Source: Gigantopelta aegis (lineage: Eukaryota > Mollusca > Gastropoda > Neomphalida > Peltospiridae). Taken from it: 64,000 nt of DNA. Both the position numbers and the translations under genes were made by a program. The notes under the pieces were generated by a model that did no database searches, was not told the origin of the DNA, and was given only the letters and a program-made list of their open reading frames with translations. Shown here in pieces: positions 40,669 through 54,021 of the stretch. The stretch spans positions 88,456,602-88,520,601 of the forward strand of contig NC_054702.1 of NCBI RefSeq assembly GCF_016097555.1, written 5' to 3'. How positions within the stretch are numbered: position 1 is the first letter of the stretch; every line of letters begins with the position of its first letter.

Positions 40669-41263
40669 CATTTTATTTTTTAAATTTTATTTTATTTTGC
40701 TAGGCGTCATCTAGTTCAGTCGGTAAAGCGCTCGGCCGAGGTGAATATTAAAGTACATGTATTCTGCTTGAATCCCATTAGTTCTTGTGTCTATTAAAAT
40801 TATCAATGTCTTGTGAACATTTGACGGTTTACTTACCCAATTAACAAACCATGGTATGCATATAATATCATATCATATCATATCATACATCAATGGGTAT
40901 AATTATAATGCTTTTCGTCACCTACAGCAGTATTACAAAGAGGGCATATTCTGTCTTGTCTTTCAATGTTTTGCCATCGGCCAGTTTCAACTGGTAAATG
41001 ATGATTAATAGTCCTGAATCGTTCGTAGTGTCTCAGGTAAATAAAAATGATAATTTTCGCATGAATGATTTTAATATTCTGTATACATTTACATATACAT
41101 TTCGGACATTTAAATTATCACTCCACACTTAAAATACAATATGAATGAATGAATGCGCTCTTAATTATAATTATAATCAATAATTGCTCAAGCCTAATGT
41201 TTTATAGAGTATCTTCTATATCAATTGCCACTTAAATTAATATCCACTTTTGGCAGTTTTATA
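38713..41263. other. Unassigned AT-rich intergenic DNA
   Basis: Contains (GATT)n at 40640-40668, a decayed head b near 40708-40740 (TTCAGTCGGTAAAGCGCTC) and homopolymers. No gene. Confidence 0.45.
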
Positions 41264-41265
41264 TA

Positions 41266-42853
41266 CTACTCAAAAGAATTTAAGGGTCAAAAATTTATAA
41301 CCAAATAAGTTTCAGAGTGTATTAGATTGATGATGTAAACTACACCAAAAATTTAATTTATTGTTCCATTTTTACAAAAAAAACACAAATAAACGTCACT
41401 GTATGCAAGAAAGTCACATGACATGCTGTCAAAGTTGAAGGTTGTCAAACATGGATTTTACACATTAGAACATTCGTTTAATAGTGTGTGAATCCACCCC
41501 TGGCGCGAATACACTCGACACTGCTGTTGATCATACGTCTGAAGAACTCTTGGGGAATGGCCTGCCACTCTGCCATAAAGAGTTGACCCAGATCATGAAG
41601 GTTGGCCGGAGGGGCATGGTTATCCCGAACTCTCCTGCCTAATTGTCCCAGGCGTCCTCTATTGGGGCCAAGTCAGGCGAATATGCTGGCCAATCCATCC
41701 TGGCGATACCTTGTTGTCTGAGAAAGTCCGTTACCACCCTGGCGCGGTGGGGTCTGGCATTGTCATCCTGCAGAACTGCCCCGCCGCCAATCTGCTGAAG
41801 GCCTGGGAGAACCAACGGCCGGATAATCTCATTCAGATAGCGGATTCCATTCAGATTGCCATCCACCACATAGAGGGGGTCCTGTGGTGGATAGAGATGC
41901 CGCCCCACACCATGACGCTGCCACCACCGAACCGGTGACGTTGTCTAACGTTAACGTCAGCGAAGCGCTCCCCAGGACGTCTGTAGACACGAACCCGACC
42001 GTCGTTGAATTGGAGACTAAACCTGGACTCATCAGTGAACATCACTCGACCCCACTGAACACGTTGCCACCGCAGATGAAGCGTGCACCTGTGACGTCTG
42101 GCCGTTCTGTGACGTGGTAGGAGTGATGGTCGAACAGCCTGGCGACGGCAGCGTAGATTATTGGCTCTCAGACGATTGCGTATGGTTTGATCAGACACTC
42201 GAGTTCCAGTCGCAGACCGCAGATTGTCACGTAATCGGCGTGCAGTGGTTGTGCGTTGACGTAGAGCCATATTGGTGATGTAGCGGTCCTCTCTATTTGT
42301 AGTGCTTCGGGGTCTTCCCGAACGTGGACGATTTCGAACAGAATTCGTTGCTTGGTACCGTTGCCACAGTCGGCCAACGACACTCTGACTGACACCAAGT
42401 CTCAGAGCAACATTTCTTTGCGTATTGCCATCCTGAAGCCAAGCAATAGCCCTTCCTCGATCTTCGATAGTCAGTTGAAGTCGTACCATTGTCGAATTTG
42501 GAGTGTGCACCGTACACGAACGCAAGCTCCAATTATACGGAAATTCAGCATTGGGAACATGGAATACACGTGCAAAGCGTGCAAATGAAGCGCTTTGTGA
42601 AAAAGCAAGTTATGGGCACTTAGCAGACCTTTCGCTTTCGCCCTAATTTACGTGCAAATGTAAGCATGTTTTCGCCATTAGAACTAGTCGACAGTGTCAA
42701 TGACAGTGGATTTTAATTCATTTATGGGTTGCTTAGACCCACTTTCGTCAAAATTGAACGATACCATGCGTGACATTATGGTCTAGCTAATATAATTGAC
42801 ATTCAGAAAATAATGTCGAAAATATCGTCTGACCCTTAAATTCTTTTGAGTAG
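41266..42853 (-). mobile_element. Tc1/mariner-type DNA transposon, about 1.59 kb
   Basis: A 24-bp perfect terminal inverted repeat (CTACTCAAAAGAATTTAAGG start) lies at 41266-41289 and 42830-42853. TA dinucleotides close to both ends allow a TA target duplication. One transposase reading region in minus fills the interior. Ends are intact while the gene is not. Confidence 0.92.
41478..42489 (-). pseudogene. Tc1-type transposase, DD34E, frameshifted
   Basis: ATG at 42489-42487 begins MVRLQLTIEDRGRAIAWLQD, a helix-turn-helix region followed by GRPRSTTNREDRYI. The catalytic Asp lies in MFTDESRF, the second in LQDDNARPH, and Glu in SPDLAPIEDAWD, with 34 residues between the last two. The frame shifts near 41890-41910 (after GGISIHHRTP) and again just after AWDN at about 41640. 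The expected end is TAA at 41480-41478. Without the shifts it would have about 337 residues, normal for Tc1. A typical cut-and-paste transposase, now inactive; few other changes suggest a young copy. Confidence 0.9.
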
Positions 42854-44600
42854 TTAGAAGCAATTCCGGTAATAAATGAGGCCCAAAAACTAATCATCCT
42901 AGAAAGAAAGCACCAAGTGCACCCCTAAATCATAGTATAGTGAAGTTTTTTCTTCTTTTCTTTTTTTTGCTTTTTTGCTTTCTTTTTTTTTTCTTCTTCT
43001 TTTTCAAAACCTTTATCTGGCAAATAATACTTTTTAAAAACTCACAATCGTTTTAGGGTCATTTTAACCAAAGGCATCAAAACCAATCATAGGACACTGT
43101 TACGAGTTCGAACTTTCTTACCTGCGGCAATTGTGAAAGCTGTAGGCAAAATACTCACCTACGACAATTTTGAGCCTACATATATCTACGGTAATTTGAA
43201 ACCCTCAACTTTTGAAGAAAAAAAAAATACAAAATTAAAAACCATAAATTATCCCTTACTCCCCGGTATTCACTTTCACCGTCAAAAATAAGAAGAAAAC
43301 GAAGAAAGAAAGAAAAAAACTCCAAACCAACAACGCCTGCCATTCGTATAGCCCCTGACCTACGGCAGTTATATATATTGCTGTCGGTGCAGCCGTGAAG
43401 ATCAAGCCTTGTGCGTGTGTCTACGCACAGTCATGTGCAAAATAAACAATCTATCCATAGTCGTCGGTTTACAAAATGTCTTAATTCGAAAGTTTTGTTA
43501 AATATAAGATAAATATTAAACTTTATTGTACTTAAACATTTCAATATTAATTTCACAGACGTAATGTTTTGCTGGTACTAGATGGCATGTTTAATGAGCT
43601 ATATTAATTAAAAACATGCCATTGAAACAGTATAATTTTAAGATTGATTAATAGCGGAAATTGTTATAAATAAATGTGTAAAATCTGGTTCATGTGTGTA
43701 ACTTATAAATATAGTAATTTTCAGAAATCTTACCTCATATTTGATCTTCTCCCTATTGAAACAACCACACAAACCAAATTCTACGGTGATAGAGGACTTG
43801 GAAAGACAGCTCATTTCATTTTACAGACTGGACTACTGGTGTAGCTTGTGAAAGAAAAAAAAAACTTCCCTTAGAAACGTGTCGCTCTCATACAGTGGTA
43901 GTAACAAAACATGTTTTGAACCTCAGATTGGGATCACATGCATCCACCCACACACCCACACAATACAAATTCGCGTCTTGTGGTGGCTTTCAAACAAAGT
44001 ATTCGTTTTCCTGTCTTTAATAACCTTCAGATATTTTGCAATACTACATAAGAGGGGCCGGGGAACAGGGGGGTGGGGAGGCCGGGGTTTATGGGCTCTC
44101 GCGTTCCCCTGTTCTTGTGCCCAGAACACTGGAAATGCGTTATTTGAACATTCGATTTTGGTTTCTGGGAAACATACTTCCACCCCCCCCCCGTTCCCCC
44201 ACCCCACCCTCATAACTAGTTCAAGCTTTTCAAGCCCTTAAATTTCCATTCCCCGGGCCCGAACCCCCACCCCCACCCACCACTTTTAAATACACTCTGT
44301 GGGCCCTGTATTAATAGTCTTAAGTTTAATCTGAAGCCTCATGATAGGCAATGTGTGTGTAGGCGGAGAATTTACGACTGCCACTGATTGTGTTGTAATC
44401 TATGGTCAACTACACTTCTGTCAAACTATGTAAATTGTGCGAAGTGCGTGGGCGGGATACAATAGCGTTTTACATAACATACAGCGTCACGAGTTTTTGA
44501 GCTATCTCTTATGCAAATAACAAACAACTCGTTGTAATATCATACTCTTAGTATTCAATCAGACGGACCTATACACGCTCATTGTCACGTAACATTTCTG
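42854..44600. other. Unassigned intergenic DNA
   Basis: No gene. Words like CTACGGCAATT recur four times between 43130 and 43390. C/G-rich patches lie at 44050-44100 and 44180-44280. Confidence 0.4.
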
Positions 44601-44607
44601 GCCTTGG

Positions 44608-44710
44608 CCGGGGGGTGGTGGGGGGGGGTGGGGGGGGGTGGGGGGGGGGGGGTTGGTGGGGTTGGGGGGGGGGGGTTGGTGGGGGGGGGGTTGGTGGTGG
44701 TGGTGGTGGG
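44608..44710. repeat. G-rich tract with many G runs
   Basis: About 100 bp of G runs broken by T/TGGT on the plus strand, well able to form G-quadruplexes. Confidence 0.9.
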
Positions 44711-44984
44711 AATCGTCCATAACTTTATTACGACCAAGCAAACAGTTGGATGTAATAAATTTATGTTTATACCTAAACTTGTGTTTGTTTTAAAAGTCGA
44801 AGATACTTTTTAAACACGCGATAGCGTTATTTGTTGTACACACTTGTACCTTTTAAACCTACTTTTCAGTCTCACAATGTATATACTTTTATGTCTGTTT
44901 ATTTAAAATACTATATCATATCATTTATGTGATATACATACAGTGAGACGTTAGTACATTACCCGTATCTGTATCTAAATGTCT

Positions 44985-45100
44985 GTATGTTCTTCTGACT
45001 GTCTGTCTGTATGTCTGTATGTTCTTCTGACTGTCTGTCTATCTGTATGTCTGTATGTTGTTCAGACTGTCTGTATGTCTGTATGTCTGTCTGTCTTTCT
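44985..45100. repeat. GTCT/GTAT minisatellite
   Basis: Imperfect repeats of CTGTCTGTATGTCTGTATGT. Confidence 0.85.
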
Positions 45101-45107
45101 AAACGTA

Positions 45108-45424
45108 GGGACGGGATTTAGCTCAGTCGGTTGAGTGCTCGCCTGAGGTGCTTGCGTCGCAGGATCGAACCACCTCAGTGGATTCATTCAACTGATTGGG
45201 TTTTTTTTATCGTTCCAATCAGTGCACCACAACTGGTTAAATGATGTGGTATGTGCGTTCCTGTCTATGGAAAAGTGCATATAAAAGATTCCTTGCCGCA
45301 TTAGGAAAAATGTAGCGGGTTTCCTCTGGTGACGAGTCAGAATTATCAAATGTCTGACATCCAATAGCCGATGATTACTTAATCAATGTGCTCCAGTGTT
45401 GTCGTTAAACAAAACAAAATTTTG
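45108..45424 (+). mobile_element. SINE, full length, head b, tail type 1
   Basis: Head GGGATTTAGCTCAGTCGGTT, core, and tail TCGTTAAACAAAACAAAA. Reference copy for head b. Confidence 0.87.
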
Positions 45425-46186
45425 CTAAACGTATCCCAATGAATATAACGATTTCATGACTGGTGGAACAAGGAGAGGGTCTGAACATGAATTTAGTCCC
45501 CCACCCCCACCCCCACCCCCCACCCCCACACCCATCCCAAATCTTCCAAAACATTATGTTAGTTCTTTTATTATATTATTAGTTATTACATTGTATTAAA
45601 ATGTGTTACATATCCATGCAGGAATGCAGAATAAAAACACCATAAACAGTAGACTTTATCAATATTTAAGTTAATTTAAGTTGAATATCCCACCCAACCC
45701 CAGAAATCCGTTAATAAACATTTTAAGAACATGATTTAAATATAGAATTTTGTAGATACAAAAATTATGAAAAATAAGAATACGCAAATACTGTGTACAG
45801 TTTGAAATTCCAATGAAATAGAAAATGAAACTTATTTTGTACTTACATATATTATGGTCTAAGGAAAATAGAAATATATTAGTATAAACTATTTTAAACT
45901 ATTTAATGTTTTAAGCTAATTCAACTACTGAAAATATGAACCAGCTCAGTAAAACTGATTTTTTTTTTTTAATTCAGTCAAATAATTTGAGAAATAATTT
46001 GTGCTAATTTAACACTAGTGTGCATATTTATAAATATTACTTAATTATTTCATTGTCATTATTTATTTTATGTAAAAACCCACGCCCCATCATTGCACTG
46101 TACATAGCAGATATAGATATATTGTATTTATATGTTTCAAGAATCGTGAGGTACCAATTCGCATTTGAGTACATGAAAGTGTTTGC
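45425..46186. other. Unassigned AT-rich intergenic DNA
   Basis: A C-rich tract at 45498-45535. Otherwise no feature. Confidence 0.4.
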
Positions 46187-46188
46187 AC

Positions 46189-46556
46189 CATGGGCGTCAA
46201 TCCGGCTTTAAAAGTGTGTGTGTGTGGGGGGGGGGGGGGGGGGACGTGTTAGTCTTTGTGTGTTTCTTACGTCGAATTACGTCAACAATGACGTTCGTAC
46301 AAAACAAAGGGATGACTACTTGCCATTTTAAATAAATAATTAATACAGTAATTAAATTAGGTTTTTCGGGGGGGGTTGTTTATTTATTTTATTATTATTA
46401 TTATTATTTTTTTATTTATTTTTTGATGCTGTTGTTGTTGTTGGTGGTGGTGTTGTTGCTTTTGCTAAACGAAAAAGTGGGGGGGGGGGATTGTCCCCCG
46501 GCGTTGAAAAGTGAGGCGAGGCGTCCCCCCTGTCCCCCACTGATCGACGCCCATGG
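46189..46556. mobile_element. Poly-G/poly-C MITE with CCATGGGCGTC ends
   Basis: CATGGGCGTCAATC at the left and inverted GATCGACGCCCATG at the right. TTTGCAC flanks both ends (46182-46188 and 46557-46563). G homopolymers lie near 46227 and 46480. Confidence 0.78.
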
Positions 46557-48244
46557 TTTGCACAACATGAATACCACTCGGTGCAAACATTTTCTCAAGG
46601 ATAGCACCTCAGTCTGACTAGTATATTTGACAATATAAAAATTTACGTTAACTGGGGACTCAGTTTGTGTAAGATTTGTTTAGATATTGTGACGTATTCA
46701 TTCATTCATTCATTGTAATTGTTTTATTCCGTGCTATATTTGGAAGAGAACTGAGTGGGGCCGCCGAGTTTTCTGATGTAATCTAGCAGAGATCTTTCAT
46801 TATTTTAGTCTGCTGTAATTCGTCAGCGCTCGTCGATCTGTATAAAATGGAAAAACCGGTTTTTCTAAATTGCGTTGGCGTTAACAGCGAAAACATTCGA
46901 GTTTATTATGTAAGCTGTAGTTTTCACTTCACAAGAACATTCTAAAATTAAAACCTGTCATCGGGAATTAAAAACATTGGTTAGATATTATAAACACTGT
47001 AAATTACAATTAAAAAAAAGAAGAGATGTTGTTTTTGAATACTTATCACGCACAGAACAAAATTAAACACATGTAATTGTAATACTTTCCGAGAGGTAAT
47101 AGCAGTTTACTTTTGTAATGTCAATTATACATGTACGTGTATACGCGTGCTTGTGCGCGCAGAATGATGAATGAATATATGGATGTGGATGGATAGGTGG
47201 ATGGATGGATGAATGCTTGCATGGACCTTTTTAGTTTTAGACTGATTAAAATACAGTTTGTATATGTTGCCTGTTTATAACACAAAAAACCAAACATTTT
47301 ATGTGTGACAGATAATAAATGGGTGTGGCTTTTTATATACCATGAAGAATAAAACCAAATCCTAATATTTTAAACTTCAGTTTGTAAAATTTATTGATGC
47401 TTACTTCTTTCTTTTTACTTTATAACTATTGCTATATACATTTGTATTTAGTAACAGATTGCATAAACTAATTAGGTGGCTGTCTAGAACTACTACCTGT
47501 GCGTGTATGTTGGAGTATGTGTGTATCTGCTTCTGTTCGTACCTGTGCGTATTTGTGTCTGCGAGTGTATAATGTGTGCGCACATGTTTGCGCGTGTTCA
47601 TTTAGTAATGCGTGTGTGTGTGCACGCGCGCGCGTGTTTGCGTGCGGGTGGATGGGTGTATGTAACTGTTAGGTATATAATTCCTAATTGTAACATATAT
47701 TGTGGTTCACATATTCTCGTTTAGTAATTGGAGAAGAATTAAAACGATTTTTATTTTTCAATGGTAAGCCCTCTGGCTGGATTTTACTAGTCATACTACA
47801 GCCAGATGCGGTGATATAACAAAAACAAACTGAGACGGAAATGTTTTCAAGTGAAAATAAATGCTTATATAATATATGTTCGTAATGGTATATGTTGCTA
47901 GTGCCAACGATAACCCATTCTATTAACAATTTTCATTTGAAGTTGAGCAATTTAACGTGGATTTCGATGGCAGATGGTAACTGTAAAGTGGCACCTTAAT
48001 TAACAAATTAATCATCTGAAGTATAGTCCTTTTGCTTCAAAAGGGAGCCAATGAATTGGTATGTAACTCTATAAAGAATGATCTTAAAATTCATATGAAA
48101 ACATATTATTCGGTTTTAAACCCATACCAACTCTAATGACAATTTAAAAAATATATATTCAGTGTAAATAAAAAGGTTTATTCACAAATTGCCATTAAAT
48201 TGCGTAGGTTAAATCTTCTTTTTTGATACAGGTATGAAGGCATC
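46557..48244. other. Unassigned AT-rich intergenic DNA
   Basis: Short (TGGA)n at 47185-47210 and GT/GC-rich alternation at 47570-47660. No gene. Confidence 0.4.
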
Positions 48245-48245
48245 A

Positions 48246-48511
48246 GGGCCCAATTTCATTAAACATCGTAAGCCTAGTTTTGCACGTAAACGTAAATCTA
48301 CGACTAAACCACAATTCTTATTACTGCTTAGTGCAACAACTATACTTAGAAGTACACGTATTTCAGTTCCATTCGTCTTTACAATGCTCCATTTTTCGTA
48401 ATGATGTACTTTTCCTCGTGAAATAGATGTCAAACGCATGTAAAGGTATGCCCGGTATAATCGCTAGTCGCAGACGTAAACTTACGATGTTTTGTGAAAT
48501 TGGCTCCTGGT
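48246..48511. mobile_element. MITE with CAGGRGCCAATTTCA ends
   Basis: Left CAGGGCCCAATTTCATTAAA and CATCGTAAG; right, inverted, CAGGAGCCAATTTCACAAAA and CATCGTAAG. Confidence 0.8.
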
Positions 48512-48756
48512 GGAACAGCCTACGTAAAGCACGCACAGTTCTACCTTTAGTCTCTGTACTGCGTTATCGATTACTTCAATGCAAGTAGAGCTGCATGCCT
48601 TGGCTGTTCTAGCATTTTGTCTTCACTCCACACATTATAAGATTTAATCTATATAATTTAATGATACGGTTTTATTTACACTATTTTGTTGATGTTATTT
48701 CAGATGGTATGGTTAATAATATGTTTTTATATTAATTTTAACTTTAGTCATTACAG
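48512..48756. other. Unassigned DNA
   Basis: No feature recognised. Confidence 0.4.
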
Positions 48757-49143
48757 AAAGAAAGAAATGTTTTTTATTTAACGACGCACTCAACACATTT
48801 TATTTTACGGTTATATGGCGTCAGACATATGGTTAAGGACCACACAGATTTTGAGAGGAAAACCGCTGTCGCCACTACGTGGGCTATTCTTTCCGATTAG
48901 CAGCAAGGGATCTTTTATTTGCGCTTCCCACAGGCAAGATAGCACAAACCATGGCCTTTGTTGAACCAGTTGTGGATCACTGGTCGGTGCAAGTGGTTTA
49001 CACTACCCATTGAGCCTTGCGGAGCACTCACTCAGAGTTTGGAGTCAGTATCTGGATTAAAAATCCCATACCTCGACTGGGATCCAAACCCAGTACCTAC
49101 CAGCCTGTAGACCGATGGCCTAACCACGACGCCACCGAGGCCG
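48757..49143 (-). mobile_element. Mosaic SINE: family C head, core, tail type 2
   Basis: Second copy of the mosaic seen at 23037-23425, full length in the opposite strand. Confidence 0.85.
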
Positions 49144-49552
49144 ATGTTTAGTCATTACAGAGTTACGGGCCAATGCGGGATGCACGCCCGCCCCCGGATT
49201 TGGCCTCTGACATAGCCAGTGAGCAACTCCGGGGCGGGTACGGGCCAATTCATCGATTTAATTTTGACGTAGACTATATAATATTATGTTTCAATTCGTG
49301 TTCAATGGGAGATAACTCCGTAAGGTTTAACTGAGTATTGACTCAAGAACTATTTTAAAGTATGAATGACCACACAAATATTTTCGGGTGTGGGATGAAG
49401 GATGGGAAAACATCTTATGTAAAGCGATCAGGTCTTGGAGTGTACACCTTTCACATGCTAAAATAATATGCCTACATTGAGTTTCTGAAGAAAAAAAAAA
49501 TATATGCAACTGCTAATAAAATAATATATTTTAAAAGTTTTTGTTTTTTTTA

Positions 49553-49767
49553 AGGAAGGAAATGTTTTATTTAACGACGCCCTCAACACATTTTATTTAC
49601 GGTTATATGGCGTCAAACATATGGTTAAGGACCACACAGATATTGAGAGAGGAAACCCTCTTTTCGATTAGCAGCAAGGGATTGTTTATATGCACCATCC
49701 CACAGACAGGATAGCACATATCACGGTCTTTGTTACACCAGTTGTGGAGCACTGGCTGGAACGAGAA
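49553..49767 (-). mobile_element. SINE, tail type 2, head missing
   Basis: Type 2 tail to CTCGTTCCAGCCAGTGCTCC, joined directly to the next SINE. Confidence 0.78.
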
Positions 49768-50042
49768 TGGTTTTTTTAACAACACAACTAGAGCATATTG
49801 ATTTATTAATCATCTGCTATTGGATCTCAAACATTTGGTAATTCTGACATAGTCTGAGAGAGGTAATTATCTACATTTTTCCAATAGTAGCAAGGGATCT
49901 TTTATATGCACCAACCCACAGACATGATAGCACACACCACATCCTTTGATATACCAGTTGTGTTGCATTAGCTGGAGCAAGAAATAGCCCAATGGGCCCA
50001 CCGACGCGAATCGATCCAAGACCAACCACGTATCAAGCGAGT
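49768..50042 (-). mobile_element. SINE, tail type 1
   Basis: Type 1 tail and core with a diverged head a. It probably inserted into the preceding copy and replaced its head. Confidence 0.75.
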
Positions 50043-51299
50043 CCCCATAATAATATATATACCATAATATAATAATACGTTCTTTCACAGAAAGATTTGA
50101 TCGCTTAAAACTGAAAATTCGAGTATATTGTTTTATATTATTTTTAATAATTTACAATAGGTAATCCAAGTTAATTCGCTTAACATCGCACGCCATTCAA
50201 ACAAACAAACCAAAAAGAGAATACAAAAACAAAACGAAATGTAAATGGTAACAGAATTGTATTTGTATGAAAGTTGCTAATAGTTAAAAGGGCCGACTTT
50301 TTTTTGCCCTGATATTTTTGTTTTGTTTTGTTTTTGTTTTGTTTTTGTTTATCGATTTTTATTTTTTTATTGTTGTGCAGATGAAAAGATTATATACATA
50401 ACATTTTATCTGGACCCTGAATGTAATAAAAAAACAAAAAACAAAAAACAAAACAAAACAACAACAACAACAACATACCCTAGCTAATTTGTTTCAGCAC
50501 ATTCCCTGAAACACACAATTTGGGGGTGGGGGTGGGGTTGGGTGGCCCTGGCCGTTGTTAGCGATAACACTGGTTTATATACACTGTCTTTATATTGTGG
50601 TTTAGTAAATGATCTGATATAGTACATGGAGGTTGTAACTTATATACAAAAGTAGTCACAGTTTGTATTTTTTAGGTAGTGATAAAACATTAAATGGGAG
50701 TAATAATAAAATTTTCGATTAGTTAATTAATAAATCATTAGAAAGTGGATGAATGCTAGAATCAGTCGAATTCCGTAAAATCTTGTGCCATAAACTCAGA
50801 TGTTTCAAGTAATAATAACAGTCTAGAAAACAGTTATCGTAGTGGTACAAGTTTTACTGTATACCAGTGTTGTATTTGCCAGTAACATGCAGTTTGTAAC
50901 AAAATACACGTACAGACTGCAGGGATCACACTGGAATGAATTTTGCCCATTTTTAGATATAGTATAGTGTTTCCTCCAAAACAATCAAAGTGTGGTTTAT
51001 TTAAGGAATGTTTTATTAATAATAAAGACTAATGATATAGCCGCCTTATAATTTTGTTTTAGCAATTGGCTAATTTGGCACTGAACAGGGTGAGCCCTAA
51101 AACTGTAATAATATTTAAAGGCTGGGAATAGTACATTGATCCAAGACTAAAATTATTAATAAAATGTATGTCAATAGCTATTAAATACGTAATTTACACA
51201 TTTACAAATGTACATGTACTTACACATATCTACATCTAGTCTATTCTGTATGTATAAATAATCTAATTATTTGTTTTGTAATGTGTGTCTGTGTGCGTG

Positions 51300-51331
<32 letters not shown>

Positions 51332-51535
51332 TGTATTTTTATATTTTGAATATCTCTATTGTATGTATGTCGGGTTTTGACTTAAACATATATATATTCA
51401 AATGACGCACTGGCACAGGGGATATTAAAATCCTTTATTGCCTTCACAAATTTCCTCATGTATGTATGTATGTATGTATGTGTGTATGTATGTATGTATG
51501 TGTGTAAGTATGTATGCATGTATGTGTGTGTGTGC

Positions 51536-51603
<68 letters not shown>

Positions 51604-51782
51604 TGGATATACAGTCGTGTAGAATTAATTTAAAAGTTGATAATTCAGAATAAATAATAGTTTAATGTATGTACTGTAGAAAGTGCGAACTAGAACAAAA
51701 TAGTACTTGTTTCTACTACATCCGTGTTATAATGAGTGAAAATTATAAGATCTGCCTGCTTTTGTGGGAAAATTAGAATTGA
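50043..51782. other. Intergenic DNA with microsatellites
   Basis: (CAAAA)n/(CAA)n at 50425-50475, the dispersed repeat at 50985-51105 (shared with 30345-30460), (TATG)n at 51302-51336 and 51457-51530, (TA)n/(TG)n at 51540-51602. No gene. Confidence 0.5.
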
Positions 51783-52031
51783 TTCATTTCAACTTATTTT
51801 CGTGCTTATATGCAATTAAGGTTCAAGCACTCTGTCCTAGGCACACACCTCAGCTATCTGGGCTATATGTCCAGGACAGAGAGTTAGTTGTTAGTTGGTT
51901 AGTGGTTAGTGAGAGAGAAGAGGGTGTAGTGGTCTTACACCTACCCATTGAGTCGTTAAAGCTCTCTTTCTGGAGCCTGTACATACCAACCTTATGTCCG
52001 GTAGTTTAACCACGACACCACCGAGGTCGGT
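51783..52031 (-). mobile_element. SINE family C
   Basis: From the CCGACCTCGGTGGTGTCGTGG head to the tail AAAATAAGTTGAAATGAAT, with an internal deletion after the head. Confidence 0.82.
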
Positions 52032-52064
52032 CGGATATTAGGAGTAGACATTCTGTATTTATAC

Positions 52065-52337
52065 ATTTCATTTCAACTTAATTTCGTGCTTATATCCAAT
52101 TAAGGTTCAAGCACGCTGTCCTGGGTACACACCTCAGCTATCTGGGCTGTCTGCCCAGGACAGTGGATTAGTTATTAGTTGTTTAGTGGTTAGTGAAAGA
52201 GAAGAGAGTGTAGTGGCCTTACACCTACCCATTGAGCCCTTAAGAACTCGCTCTGGGTTGGAGCCGGTACCGGGCTGTGAACCCTGTATCTACCAGCCTG
52301 TAGTTCGATGGATTAACCACTGCGCCACCTAGGCCGG
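52065..52337 (-). mobile_element. SINE family C, full length
   Basis: CCGGCCTAGGTGGCGCAGTGG head to GTTGAAATGAAATG tail. It lies 33 bp from the previous copy in the same orientation. Confidence 0.87.
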
Positions 52338-53260
52338 AAAATTTATACAAAATGTTAGTGTATGTAGATTAAAAATATGGGAGATAACTCTTATAGGATT
52401 ATTTTGTACGTCTGCGTCATTTTGTTTTTGTTTTCTAAGTGACTCAGGTGTTACACAAGTGATCTTTTATCGATTGGTTGTTACTCACATCGCCTGGAAT
52501 ATCACCAGAAGTACGATAATAAATGGTTAAGTTCCTGAAAATAGTATTTCTAAAAGACTGTCACAAACGTGATTCATTTTGCGCAGTTGGCACCAAAATA
52601 CTTCCATTAGTCATATTGTTTCAACGCTTCAGAATTAAAACGTAAATGAGGAGTTCGACCATTTTTTAAATTAGTGTTGTATGTTTTGTATATTTAGTAA
52701 ACTGCTTATTTGCTTTCACATTCAATGACTTAGTTTAAGCGTAATCCGTTTTTTAAAAACGTGTCTAATAAAATATAGTCATTAAATTTTAATTGATGCA
52801 ATTCCAATATGATGAGTTGGGAAATCTCCCCCCCCCCCCCCCCTCGTGTGAAGTAACACATTGTATTGTTGTGTTGTTGTTTTTTTTAGCCATATTAATA
52901 TAGTGATTTAGCCATATTAATACTTGTATATATAATAAAGAAATATCTAAAGGTGAGCCACTAAAATAGACCATCTTTAGAAAATAACTTCTTATTGTTA
53001 CAAAACTAAAAAAAATATATATTTACTGTTGATAACATCTACTCATCACACAAATACTTTATTGTGTTAAGATTTTTTCCCCTAATTGTTTTTATTAATG
53101 TTTCATCACCTCTACTACAAGTCACAACCTGTTTGCGCACCTTTCGCCTGTACAGCAATTATCTGCGCGCCAGCACGTAGTGCAGCGATCGTTGTGGTGT
53201 TCTTAGCGACCTAGCTCCGTATGTGTGCAAATTATACAGACTACGTATATTGAATTTCAC
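52338..53260. other. Unassigned AT-rich intergenic DNA
   Basis: C homopolymer at 52828. No gene. Confidence 0.4.
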
Positions 53261-53261
53261 A

Positions 53262-53325
53262 ATTTCATTTCATTTCAAATTAAGGTTCAATTTATATATG
53301 TTGTCTGTCCAGGACAGAAGTTATT
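53262..53325 (-). mobile_element. SINE family C tail fragment
   Basis: TTTCATTTCATTTCAAATTA and GTCTGTCCAGGACAG. Confidence 0.55.
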
Positions 53326-53390
53326 CAGGCGCAGATCCAGTATTTTTGCAGGGTTGGGATTTACATGCAACTACACAAATTGAAGATGTA

Positions 53391-53678
53391 CATCAGAGGC
53401 GGATCTAGGGGCCCCAGGGGCCCGCCCCCCCCCCCTAAATTTCGCGATAGTTATAATTTTATTATATATTAATTTTCATTTTTTTTTACGATCCCCCCTC
53501 CAAACCTCCCCCAAAGTTCCCTTGGCATTGCACCTCATGTCACTGCCCCTCCCCCAAATGGATTTGGTGAATGTAGTCGTGAATGAACTATAAAATAAGT
53601 GAAATAATATTTATTTTTTATTATTGTAAGCAAGGGGTTCCATGACCCTTTGACCCCCATTCCGGATCTACCACTGAA
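53391..53678. mobile_element. Poly-C MITE with CAGAGGCGGATCTAGG end
   Basis: Right end inverted reads CAGTGGTAGATCCGG; C homopolymer at 53425. Confidence 0.6.
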
Positions 53679-54021
53679 AACCACACCTTTTAGTGGTTAT
53701 TTATAGAGAAAAATCGGTGTAGTAATAAGATAGATTCGCCGGAAAGATGGTGCAATGCAGATTCAATGGGGATGTCTGACAATATACATGTATCTCCCTA
53801 CTGTATCTGTTGATGCACTCAATCTACAGGGGTTAGCGCTAGCTAACTCAGTGTACATTGGCCTAGAATCTGATGACGTAACCAGTGAACTACAGGTCCG
53901 GGCCCGTCTTTGACATCGTTACATTCCTATCAGTTCCATGTAAATTCGTTGCTGATACTATTGCTGCCAAGCTATCTCTGTAAAATGGTAGTAGTACCCT
54001 TCCCATTCTCCGGTTATAATG

